From Catonia carolina (lineage: Eukaryota > Arthropoda > Insecta > Hemiptera > Achilidae), in contig JAQMRL010000003.1 of NCBI GenBank assembly GCA_035578175.1, positions 98,749,969 through 98,813,968 on the forward strand: a stretch of 64,000 nucleotides of DNA, written 5' to 3'. Every line of letters begins with the position of its first letter. The first letter of the stretch is position 1. The notes below the pieces were generated by a model. That model had not been told where the DNA came from and searched no databases. It saw only the letters and a program-made list of their open reading frames with translations. A program made the position numbers and the translations under genes. Positions 54,724 through 64,000 of this stretch are shown in pieces.

Positions 54724-55847
54724 TAGTAGTGATACATTGTGAGATTCTTATATGTATTTCAGGTGTTATATCCGACATGTCCTATACTCCTCCTGGAGTC
54801 TCCGGGGCGCGAAAAAAAAATCCAGAAAGCAAACATGATTTTACAAAGTTCATGTTTAGATGTAATCAATAGGTGCTCAATATTACCTGAGCTTATTTTA
54901 AAGTCAGCACTGATTGTCAAAACCATTGGGAGAATAAAATTCTAAAATGCCGGATACATGGTTGGCGCGCAAAAAGTGGCCAATTTCACAATTAATTAGC
55001 CTATTGACTATGGATGCTGAAGTTTCATTGTGCCTACTGTGTACTCTGTAACTCTTTCCTAAATTACTGGGAATTTCTGAATAATAGGTGAAAAGACGCC
55101 ATTCACAAAAATAAGTAAAAAAAAATTCACCTGACAATTGCTTAGGTGCAATGTAAAATCAAACATGTTTAGTACATTATAGATAGACTACTGTGCAGGT
55201 AAAAAAATCCAGTTTAAAAACTCCTCAATTTTTTTCTGGATTGGAATCATCGATCACATTTTTCAAAATTTTAAGGAAGCCACAGTGAAAAAGTGAATTT
55301 AATTTTTTTTATCAGGCTTTAGCCATAACCTAAGATACTGTCATTAGATTTTTGGAAAAACAAAAAAAAAACAATGATTGAATTTTTTCTTTAAAACTTT
55401 ATTACAAATCGTTGTTGCTTGGTAGTCACTTATTATTTCCAAATATATTGCAGTTTTTCCGGAGAATCCATTAGTGTCCAACATGATACAACCTAAATTC
55501 ATAAAATTTAAAGTCCATTTAATGGACTTTAAATTTTAAAAGGACATTTTGACCCCCCAAGAACTTCAGCAACCTACTTGACCATGCATTAATAGAATTT
55601 CTTAGCTGAAAGAATATTTGTATGCCAATTTGTTGACTGACAATACCTTGAACCAGCAAACTTCTAGGAGCACAGCACCACAAAATATTTTAAAGTTGTC
55701 TTTGATACTGTAGCAGCAAACCCACCTCAAAAAGACAACTGCAGAATCGATACAAAATTTCAAAGAGCTGTATTCAGCAAAATAATGCAATCACCATAGA
55801 ACATAATATAAGTAATGAAAATACACATCTATCAACACTATAGTATT
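54724..55847. other. intergenic, nothing recognised
   Basis: AT-rich; one short perfect palindrome (AATTTAAAGTCCATT arms, about 55503-55537). Confidence 0.4.
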
Positions 55848-56056
55848 GCTTTCTCTTACCTACATAGGAGAGTATTGTTTCCAATACAATTTTTCGAAAT
55901 TGAGTTTTCACTGGATATACATGATTTCAGACCCCTTGAACCCAAAAAAAATGTTTTTAGTGATTGATCTGCGTGTGTGAACAAGATATCTCACTGTACA
56001 AACACTGAACACTGTAAAAAGTTGAAACTTGAAACTACAGTTAGGTACTTCTAGAG

Positions 56057-56670
56057 CAGCGGTTCCCAAACTTCTATCTTTTACGCCCCCTTTTGCCAAA
56101 AAGAAAACTTCTCACCCCCCTTACACAATTTTATTGGGCAATGAAAAATCACGTATTACATTGAATAACCATACATTTATTTTTTTATTTCTTGTATCAT
56201 TAGAAGTTGCAATTTAATTTTAACAAGAGACAAAAAAACAGTGGATAGATGACTTTGCACTTTTTTTTAAAAAAGGTTGATTATTAGAAAGTGCACAACG
56301 TAAATCATTGATAAAACCAACTTTGCATCGATGTTTTGTTTTTATTGTAATAAGTGCTGAAAACACTTTTTAGCACAGATAGGTGCTTGATAAAGATAAT
56401 TACAATTACTGCCGCTTGCTGTTATATACTAGGGTAAACTTGGTAATATTTAACCCAAAGTGATGTTTTGTCAATTTTATCGAAATCGTTTTTCGCAGCA
56501 GAAACATTTTTTATTTCTAAAACTTGTTTTTTAAGTAATTTGGGCAGGAAGTCTATGCTGACACTGAAAGGATCAGTTATGGAGGGTAAAGCTATTTAGA
56601 AGTCCCGCGCCCCCTTGACGTGTCTTCACGCCTCCCTTGGGGGGCGCGCCCCCCACTTTGGGAACCGTTG
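56057..56670. mobile_element. hAT-type MITE
   Basis: Ends CAGCGGTTCCCAAACTTC and (inverse) CAACGGTTCCCAAAGTGG, flanked by 8 bp TTCTAGAG / TACTAGAG (56049-56056, 56671-56678; one change). The 8-bp duplication and CAG start are hAT features. No transposase ORF. Confidence 0.85.
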
Positions 56671-57032
56671 TACTAGAGGGACCTGACACGAACATTTTTA
56701 TCAAAATTGGTCAACTGGAAATCATTTTTGTCCATGAAAGTGGTAGTAGTAGTTTTATCATGTAATTTTTCACTTTTATGCGATATTCTCAAAAACGGTT
56801 GCTACATTCTTTTTTTATATCTCCTCATTTACTACATTTTTAGGCTTTATGTAAGAGGGTAGCCGCCATATCTCCTGAAATTCTTGGGAAGGTTGTGCTC
56901 ATGAAAAAAAAAATGTTTTTTTTTAAGATTGCAGCCTTATTTTAGGGAAAAAGTGTATGATCAGTTATAAAAAATTGAAAAACCTACAACTTTTATTCCA
57001 AACATTTATTTGTATAACGTTTAGTTAAGATA

Positions 57033-57297
57033 ATTTTTTTTTTTTTTTTAGCTTTTATTTGTTATTGGGAACTGTACATTGTTGACAACTACCCAATTTT
57101 ATCGCTGCTTTTTACTGTATTTTTTGACGTTGATTAGACATGAGTTTGAACAGGGACCCCCAGTAGAGTTTGTTCATGGATGGCTGTCAACTGGTCACCA
57201 TACAAAGTCGCTTGCCCAACCGGAGTTACTTAACAAATAATAGCGACTTTCTACCAAGCTGACTGGGCTGGCCCGAAGGCCAAGATAAAATTAAAAA
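57033..57297 (-). pseudogene. poly-A retrocopy fragment
   Basis: Inserted in R1 with a 13-bp duplication TTTAGTTAAGATA / TTTAGTTTAGATA (57020-57032, 57298-57310). On the minus strand it ends AACAAATAAAAGCT followed by about 15 A, so a polyadenylated RNA was copied by LINE machinery. The source transcript is not recognised; only a 3' end seems to be present. Confidence 0.65.
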
Positions 57298-57567
57298 TTT
57301 AGTTTAGATAAAGTAATTAGTGATTTTCTTTTTTTCATGAAATTCTGTAAATAATGGATTTTATTAAGATTTCAACCTTAGTATGCATTTAACGACCAAA
57401 GTGCATATAATCAAATTTAAAGGAAATTAAAAGTTCTTCAACTTTTATTTCAAGAATTTTTGTCTACAGAGCCTAGTTTAGTGTGAGAGTGATTTTTCCA
57501 TATTACTACACCTAACTATGGTTGGTTTTCATTTTGCATCATTCACTCACGATTAGAATTAGGGTAT

Positions 57568-57731
57568 AGACCACCTCCGTAGCGTAGTGACAGCGTGCTG
57601 GCCTACCATGCGGAGGTTGCAGGTTTGATTTTCGGCTAGAGTCTGGAAATTATAACAAGTCACAACCCAATGTTGTCGCTTAATGACCAAGCCGTTGATG
57701 CGAATATCGATAAATAAACTAAAAGAAAAAT
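57568..57731 (+). mobile_element. tRNA-derived SINE S4, copy 2
   Basis: A-box-like TAGCGTAGTGACAGCGTGC and B-box-like GCAGGTTTGATTTTC, with the S4 tail. Short duplication AGGGTAT (57561-57567, 57732-57738). Confidence 0.78.
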
Positions 57732-57801
57732 AAGGGTATGTTTTTTGAGGTTAGTTTATTTTGTTTATTTCTAATGTTAGGTTATATTGACAAGAGAAAG
57801 T

Positions 57802-58357
57802 TGTGTGATTGTTTCACACCAGATTTATACTTATCTAACAGCAGTTGGTAGCAAACGCTGTCACCATTCTAGTTGAATGCATGGATTACTGATGCTTAAG
57901 TGAGCAAAAAGAATTTTAAGGTTAGTTGACGAAGGAGGTGTAATTAGGTTTTCAGTTTTAACACACAACCAAAATTTTATTTACAAAACAGCACCCCTCA
58001 AAATCAACATCATTCCTACATAATTTGATTATTTAATTTTTCAGAATTATGGGATATTTCACAAACACCATAAGTGTAATTTTGGCAGAAAATGTGGACC
58101 ATGTTACCAGAGGTTAATAGCAAAGTAGTCATTGAAACAGATGCAAGAGAAAATGAAACTTCATTATGACTGAAAAAACTTCTACAATATTAAAAGAAAT
58201 TTAAAAATATCACTTCACAACCGTTACGCAGCCAGATTCCCTGTACCTACTAGTCCAAAAAATGCCAAGCTAAAATCCCGTTATTTTACCAGGTAATTTT
58301 GAAAATTTGTTAAAAATTTCACAATTTACACAGGAGAAAACTTTTAATATAATTTTT
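57802..58357. other. intergenic, nothing recognised
   Basis: AT-rich spacer between two R1 copies. Confidence 0.4.
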
Positions 58358-59230
58358 ACTTTCTCTTGCCTATATGAATATATAGGAAGGAAAGTATTGT
58401 TTTCATGTCGATTTTTCACCGGATCTATATGTTTTCAGACCCCCTGAACCCAAAAAACATGTTTTTAGCGATTGGTCTGTGTGTGAACAGAATATCTCAA
58501 GAACGGAACATCGTACGAACTTGAAACTTAAGTTACATACCACTACCGGACCCGACACAAACATTTTCATCAAAATCGGTCAACCGGAAGTAGTAGTTTA
58601 TTCGTGTAATTTTTCACTTTTTTGCGATTTTCTCAAAAACTGGTCCTACAATTTTTTTTTAAATCGCCTGGTTTACTTAATTTTTTATGCTCTACAAGAT
58701 AGGGTAGGCGTCATGTTTGCTGAAATTCTGGGTGAGGCCGTTTTTACGTAAAAACATAGTTTTTTTAAGATTACGGCTTTAATATGCAATTTACTGCAAA
58801 AATTTATATAATAAAAGTTGTAGATAATTTAACATTCTACAACTTTTAATTCAAACATTTTTTTGTACAACGCTTAGTTTAGCAGTAATTAGTGATTTTC
58901 TGATTTTTTCTCACGAAAACGTGAAAAATTGATTTTTTTAAGATTTCGGCCTTAGAATGCATTTTACGACAAAAATGTATATAATAAATTTTATAGGAAA
59001 TAAAAAGATCTACAACTTTTATTTAAAGCATTTTTCTATACAGAGCCTAGTTTAGCGTGAAAGAGTGATTTTCCGTATTTTCAAGCCAAACTGAGTTCGA
59101 TTTTCATTTTGCGTCTTTCACTCATGATTAAAATAAGGTTATGTTTTTGAGGTTAGTTTTTTGTTTATTTCTAATTTTTTATTACTAATGTTAGGTTTAT
59201 TTTTAATTATTTGCACTGGCAAGAGAAAGT
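58358..59230 (+). mobile_element. R1 repeat, uninterrupted copy
   Basis: 873 bp from ACTTTCTCTTGCC (58358-58370) to its inverse GGCAAGAGAAAGT (59218-59230), followed by a hairpin-capable GTGTG-TTT-CACAC. The 90-codon ORF at 58479-58751 is not recognised. Best reference for the family in this window. Confidence 0.75.
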
Positions 59231-59802
59231 TGTGTGTTTCACACCAGATTTTTATCTTAAATTCTGCTCTTTCTGCTTATATAAGTAGTAACAAAAAAAA
59301 CGTTAAATAGTTTCAATAAATTTGAAGTTAAAAAAGTTTTTGAACTGTAAATAAAAATTTTTTATTTCCTTCAGTGTTGGGAGAAATCTTAAAAATTTCT
59401 AATTTTTGAGAAATCTTAAAAATTTCTAATTTTTTTTTTATTTATATCAAAAGAACGAGCTTTCTTTTATTTTAAAACTGCAAAATAACAATAATTATCC
59501 ATACCGTACAAACACACAGGAACAAATTCATATGAAAGTCACACTGAGAACAGCTATAACCAAAACATCATTAGATAGACGCATATACTACGATCCTTTA
59601 ATATATGAATGCGATCTATTGAGAAATATTCAAAATACAGCGCGATATATGAAGAGCCGATATCACTGGCTCTTGGCAGTCTTTCGTGAATATTAAAATT
59701 GACTCAATCAGTATTTTGGTTAAATGACCTAATAGACAGGACTTTAGTGACTTACAGTATGAAATTTTAAAAGAGTAAATTTTATTGGTTTTTTCAAAAC
59801 AT
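59231..59802. other. intergenic, nothing recognised
   Basis: AT-rich, with a short direct duplication AAATTTCTAATTTTT near 59390-59430. Confidence 0.4.
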
Positions 59803-59814
59803 ACATTTACTTTA

Positions 59815-60200
59815 TGCCCATAACAGACAGGTGGAGTGTCAAATTATTTACACTCAATCTGTTAGTTGCAGGGCTAAAATAAATAGTTCTGTTTCTTATC
59901 ATGTGGTCAGGCAATTAAATGACTGAATCATTTAAGAACAGAAGAGGCAGAGGTGTAAAAGACTAATCAGAGTTATCTCCTCTGCAAGTAATGAATTTCA
60001 TTTTACAGCCAGACCCTGTTGTGAATGAAGTGAAGGTGTCATTTGCAGAGTGGAAAATGTGTGCTTTTCAGAGGGCCCGGCATGCTGATAAGCGTACTTT
60101 TCCACTCGGTGAGGAAGGCAAAGTTAACCACCTCACTCCTTGTTTTACTTAGTAAAACCTCTACAGTTTCAAACCAGCCTTTCAGCTGATGACCTAAATG
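59815..60200 (-). mobile_element. SINE-like element S1, copy 4
   Basis: Inverted relative to copies 1-3, flanked by a perfect 12-bp ACATTTACTTTA (59803-59814, 60201-60212). Confidence 0.9.
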
Positions 60201-60479
60201 ACATTTACTTTAGAAGCAGAGGAAGAGTTCTGACCGGGAAAGCATACAGGGGAGAAGAAGATGAAAAGCTAACAGTACGTGTTAGGTGAAACTTAAAATT
60301 GATCACATTACAAAACATGTGATAGCTTGCTATTCTAAAGGGAAAACTCTCTTCAACAAAAAAATACCAGCCAGCATCTTGTGTAGTGTCCAATTTCTTT
60401 AATGTGACTTGCCTCATTAAAGCAGAAAATTTAAACAAATTTTTTTTTGATAAATAATCTTTCTTTACATTTCTTCCAT

Positions 60480-60735
60480 TGGGTAATAGAATAAGCAACC
60501 CCATTACACAATAAGATGAGGATGTTAAGTAGGATGTGGAGTCTTGTACATACATATGCCAATCATTTCTGAGAGAGTATGGTTAATTGAACCCCAACCA
60601 TCAAAGCACACAGGTAACCACTGACTAGAATTCTAATCCATATAAAAGTAACTACCTTTACTAGAATTACTACTAAGAACCTCCTGTCTCCAAAATTAGC
60701 TGACTCATGGCGATGACTTTAGAACCCAGTGTGTC
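60480..60735 (-). mobile_element. SINE S5, copy 2
   Basis: Reverse-strand match to 39450-39735 (GGTTGGGGTTCAATTAACCA and the CTCATCTTATTGTGTAATGG region); diverged. Confidence 0.6.
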
Positions 60736-60808
60736 TTCCTGATTCCTTCTGGACGAGGTAGTACTGTAATTTATGCTGAAAAAACCCCATTTTCCGTTGC
60801 AACTATTA

Positions 60809-61718
60809 CGAGGTGTGACAATTAAGTTTCGGGAATTTAGTATTAACTCAGGAATTGGCAACACTGCATCATTTGTCACATGACTGGAAATAGGGACCTT
60901 CCTTTTGTTGCAGTCAAAGTTTGAAGTTGATAGCATGTTTCGTTTCTGTTTTTTGAAAGAAACTGTTTTAGTGGCGTCATGAAAGCAAGTGACTCATAGT
61001 ACAAGCGAGGTTAGCGAGGATTTGTTGTTCTGCATTCACAGTGATGGCCAAGATTGGATGAGCCGGGTAGTCAGTGGAGATGAGACCTGGATATTTAAGT
61101 ATGACTCAGAGACCCGTAAACAAAGTCAACAGTGGGTGGAAAAGGGTGAGGCAGCCAACAAAAGCGAGGATGTCCAAGTCTCGAATGAAGACAAGGTTAA
61201 ACTTCTTTTTTTTTATATCCGTGGCATTATTTACCAAGAATAATTCCTGCCAGCCAGACAGTGACTGGAAAGTTCTATATTGGTGTCCTGGAGTGGCTGC
61301 AACCACGCATTTTACGTGAGCAGCCCAAACTCGCTGAGGAGAATCAGATCTTGCACCACCACAACACACTGGCCCATTCGGTGTTCATTGAGCAAGAATT
61401 TTTGGCAAAAAAAGGCATTCCAACGTTGCCGCACCTATCCAATAGCCCTGATATCACCCCTTCCACTTCTAATTCATTAAAATGAAGTTGCACTTCAAGA
61501 GAACTCATCATGGCGGCGTACAGGTCAAGGAAGCTGCGGTGTTAAATGGAGTAACTTTGGATGATTGCCAAGGGTGCTACCAATCATGGAATCAACGTTG
61601 GAATCATTGTGTAGAGTTAGAGGGAGATTATTGTGAAGGCTGATAATAAAATTTTGCTCATAACTTAATTTGGTTCTGTTTTATTGACAAATTAGCAGAA
61701 TTTAATTACCACACATCA
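60809..61718 (+). mobile_element. decayed mariner element
   Basis: 910 bp flanked by TA (60807-60808, 61719-61720); ends CGAGGTGTGACAATTAAG and, inverse, TGATGTGTGGTAATTAAA. Transposase pieces in order: VVSGDETWIFKYDSETRKQS (first catalytic Asp), HHHNTLAHSVF (second Asp replaced by His), and C-terminal NQRWNHCVELEGDY, in several frames with stops. The N-terminal third is deleted. Confidence 0.85.
60989..61243 (+). pseudogene. mariner transposase fragment with GDETW motif
   Basis: 84-codon ORF within the element; SGDETWIFKYDSETRK is the first catalytic block. Frame lost after the GIIYQE region; later blocks lie in other frames up to about 61650. Confidence 0.75.
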
Positions 61719-63401
61719 TATAAAATCTATACTATACTCAGAGCGGATACCGCTATAGAGCTCAGTTTCCTCTCAAGAAGTTTAGAGGCTAATAGAATTT
61801 TCTATTAACACCACATACCTATTTCTAATCACAAATGCAAAATATGATACATGGCACAATACTGTTGTAAAAATGCAAAATACTTCTTTTTTTAAAAAAT
61901 GGTTGGAATTTTAAAATGGAACATCAGACTTCTATTTCAAAATGTTTATATAGAAAACTCTGATCTTCAACATACTTATAAATGCCGTTCTTTTATGAAA
62001 AGCCTGGCTGGAGTAACAGACGTTTAAAAACCAAATTAACGGAAAACCGGCTAAAATCTGAGTTACTCCTTATGCGTAAATTGCTGCATCTTCGACTAGT
62101 TTCAAGTTACAATAATCTAAGTCAAACCAATCAACGCAGGAAGAGCAGGTTTTAATTTAGTGTAGTGTTCAAAATTATTCGTTATGGTCTTTTTGAGATA
62201 AAGCTCTTCAAACGAGTGCAGACAGGTGAAATGGCAAGAGGATGTAGCATGCTACATCGCACGAGTGTGGACGTAGCTATTGAAGTTTGTAATATTTTTA
62301 CAATAGACTAAAACAAATTTATGTACACGCAAGATGACGAGTGAATACAATCAAAGGGCACAAATATATCAATGTAAGCATTCAGTATAATGGAAAGTAA
62401 CACTATTTATACCATGTGGGTGCCACCCAAACTAAACTAATACATCCGTATTATGTTCGAGCAAAGTTCTGAAAGTTTTAACTACAACAAAATGGTTTTA
62501 CTCAAGGGAGTCTGCTTAGAGATCTCTGTGGATAACAAACTCATATACATAGCACCCAATCAAAAAAAAAAAACATGGTATATCAACAAAATGAACAAAT
62601 TTAGCAACAAGCAAAAATTGAAATACCATATATTATGCAATTCAAAAATTATTGATTTCAATTCACATATAGGTGAAGATTTTCTTTTAATATCAGCTGC
62701 TTAACACCATTAAATCCATTATTGACCTAAAACAGACATAATGTTCATTTGTTATAATTTTGATACAACAATTTCCTGTCTATTGTTTAGAATTATATAA
62801 TACAGAAAAAAACCACCAAATACACAACTGATGACTCCCCTGCATTTAAATTGCAACTGATGATCGATACATGACATCTGAAAGACCTATTAATGTTTTT
62901 AATCATATGAGAGTCACCTATTGTATATTTGTTTTTTTTTCAATAATATGTAATCTTCATTTGGTGCTCACTTTTATAACAGCTTACAAAAACATACACA
63001 AGTATAACCTAATGTACACAAGTTGGGTACGTTACACAATGTACACTCAAGTTGGGTGTACACCCAATCACACTGAAGGCAAGTTAATGAACTCCAGTAG
63101 GGAATCCACACAAATCATTATAGAGTGTAGTAAATAGCTAAGTGAAAATATGAACGAATTCACTAATAACTATATCACACAGTGTGAAAATCAAAAGCAC
63201 ATTCTCAAACATTCAAAAACACATTCTTAAAAACCCTTTTACTGAAATCTGACAATTGATTTTTGACACACGAAAGGCACAGTACGAAGCTATCTAGTAA
63301 TCTGCACATCTTCTTATTTTTACACAGCCTGATTTTAACATCACACACCGACATAACATAACACTAAAATACAGCTACAAAAAAAAATTCTCTTACTCAT
63401 C
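61719..63401. other. intergenic, nothing recognised
   Basis: 1.7 kb of AT-rich sequence. An 83-codon ORF (62453-62704) and an 88-codon ORF (62871-63137) carry no motif I know and no splice context linking them. Confidence 0.45.
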
Positions 63402-63665
63402 ACATGGTCAGCCAATTATACAATTGAAGCATTTAAAAACCGAAGAGTTATAGGTGTAAAAGACAATAAAGTTATCTCCTCTGAGAGTAATGAATTTTAT
63501 TATACAGCCAGACCCAGTGGTGAATAAGTGAAGGTGTCATTTGCAGGGTGAAAAGTAGATGCTTTTTAGAGGGCCTGGCATGCTGATAAGGATACTTTTC
63601 CACTCAGTGAGGAAAGCAATTGTAAACCACCTCACTCCCTCGTTTTACTTAGTGAAACCTCTAGT
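63402..63665 (-). mobile_element. SINE-like element S1, truncated copy 5
   Basis: Diverged inverted copy matching the middle and 5' part of S1 (CAGCCAGACCCAGTGG; GGCATGCTGATAAGG). No clear target duplication. Confidence 0.7.
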
Positions 63666-63897
63666 TACCAATCCTTTTGGGCCACATGGGACAATGTCTA
63701 GAAAGGAATTTCTACATTACCATTTACAAACTTAAAAGCGATACTAAAAGTGGCAAAAGTAATTAATTAGACACCTGATAATTAACCATTGAATGTTTGC
63801 ACCACCTTCAAACTATACCAGTGAGCAAATACTTTAATATGAATTGAAAAATATAATAAAAAAAACATTAGGTGTCAGCTCTATCAGTAGAGCATGA

Positions 63898-64000
63898 GCC
63901 GGCCGCGTTGGCGATGTTGGTAACGTGCTCGCCTCTCATCACGCGGTCTTGGGTTTGAATCCCACTCGGGCATGGCATTTTTTCATACGTTACAAAAAGT
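63898..64000 (+). mobile_element. tRNA-derived SINE S2, copy 4 (cut by window end)
   Basis: GCCGGCCGCGTTGGCGATG start, A box GTTGGTAACGTGCTCG, B box GGGTTTGAATCCC, then the S2 body CATACGTTACAAAAAGT running off the window. Confidence 0.85.

Larger units (their letters stand above)
55848..57801 (+). mobile_element. R1 repeat copy with three nested insertions
   Basis: Ends GCTTTCTCTTACC (55848) and GACAAGAGAAAGT (57801). Removing the hAT-type MITE (56057-56670), a poly-A retrocopy (57033-57297) and an S4 SINE (57568-57731) leaves about 0.9 kb that follows the uninterrupted copy at 58358-59230. Confidence 0.75.

Noticed and set aside
62453..62704. 83-codon ORF as a host exon
   Set aside because: No acceptor or donor in useful phase, no motif, AT-rich codons; treated as chance.

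Overview
The window is AT-rich nuclear DNA of an animal, most likely an insect. The evidence is split genes with GT-AG introns, tRNA-derived SINEs, many Tc1/mariner elements with TA target duplications, hAT- and piggyBac-type non-autonomous elements, LINE fragments, and BEL/Pao and Gypsy LTR retrotransposons. Mariner and BEL/Pao load of this kind suits hemipteran-like insects, but the species cannot be named from the sequence.

Two host genes are supported. The first runs left to right (845-42182). It is the 3' two-fifths or so of a TARBP1-type tRNA 2'-O-ribose methyltransferase: nine exons joining in one frame (567 codons plus stop) and ending in a complete SpoU/TrmH catalytic domain. Its 5' part lies before the window. 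Its introns are inflated from about 1 kb to over 12 kb by mobile elements. The second runs right to left (53223-45554). It is a complete four-exon TRAPPC5 gene (191 aa, Bet3-family TRAPP tethering subunit). The two genes converge, with about 3.4 kb between stop codons.

Transposons by region. Introns before 8 kb hold a snap-back mariner, a SINE, foldback MITEs and a GC-rich island. The 8.1-20.8 kb intron holds a second snap-back mariner and a Gypsy-like LTR element on the minus strand (11229-19850), into which a related element inserted in the opposite orientation (13585-17016). Both Gag proteins carry an N-terminal SAP domain and neither element keeps a reverse transcriptase. A second copy of the first snap-back mariner lies at 23.3-24.2 kb. 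At 25.4-32.3 kb is an intact BEL/Pao element with LTRs that read as identical, a 5-bp target duplication and a 1757-codon ORF. From 34 to 41.8 kb are decayed mariners, LINE pieces, a 1.3-kb palindrome and an 89-bp tandem array. Between and inside the genes at 43-53 kb are a TTAA-flanked MITE whose end is copied into a 208-bp tandem array, an 830-bp foldback, and a 437-bp near-perfect palindrome whose two arms each contain a hammerhead-ribozyme-like fold. From 53 to 64 kb I see only repeats: a LINE tail, nested MITEs, SINEs and a mariner.

The recurrent theme is foldback architecture: at least three unrelated Tc1/mariner lineages here exist as inverted duplications of one transposase half. The strongest candidates for something undescribed are the hammerhead-like palindrome, the amplified snap-back mariner and the SAP-domain Gag family.
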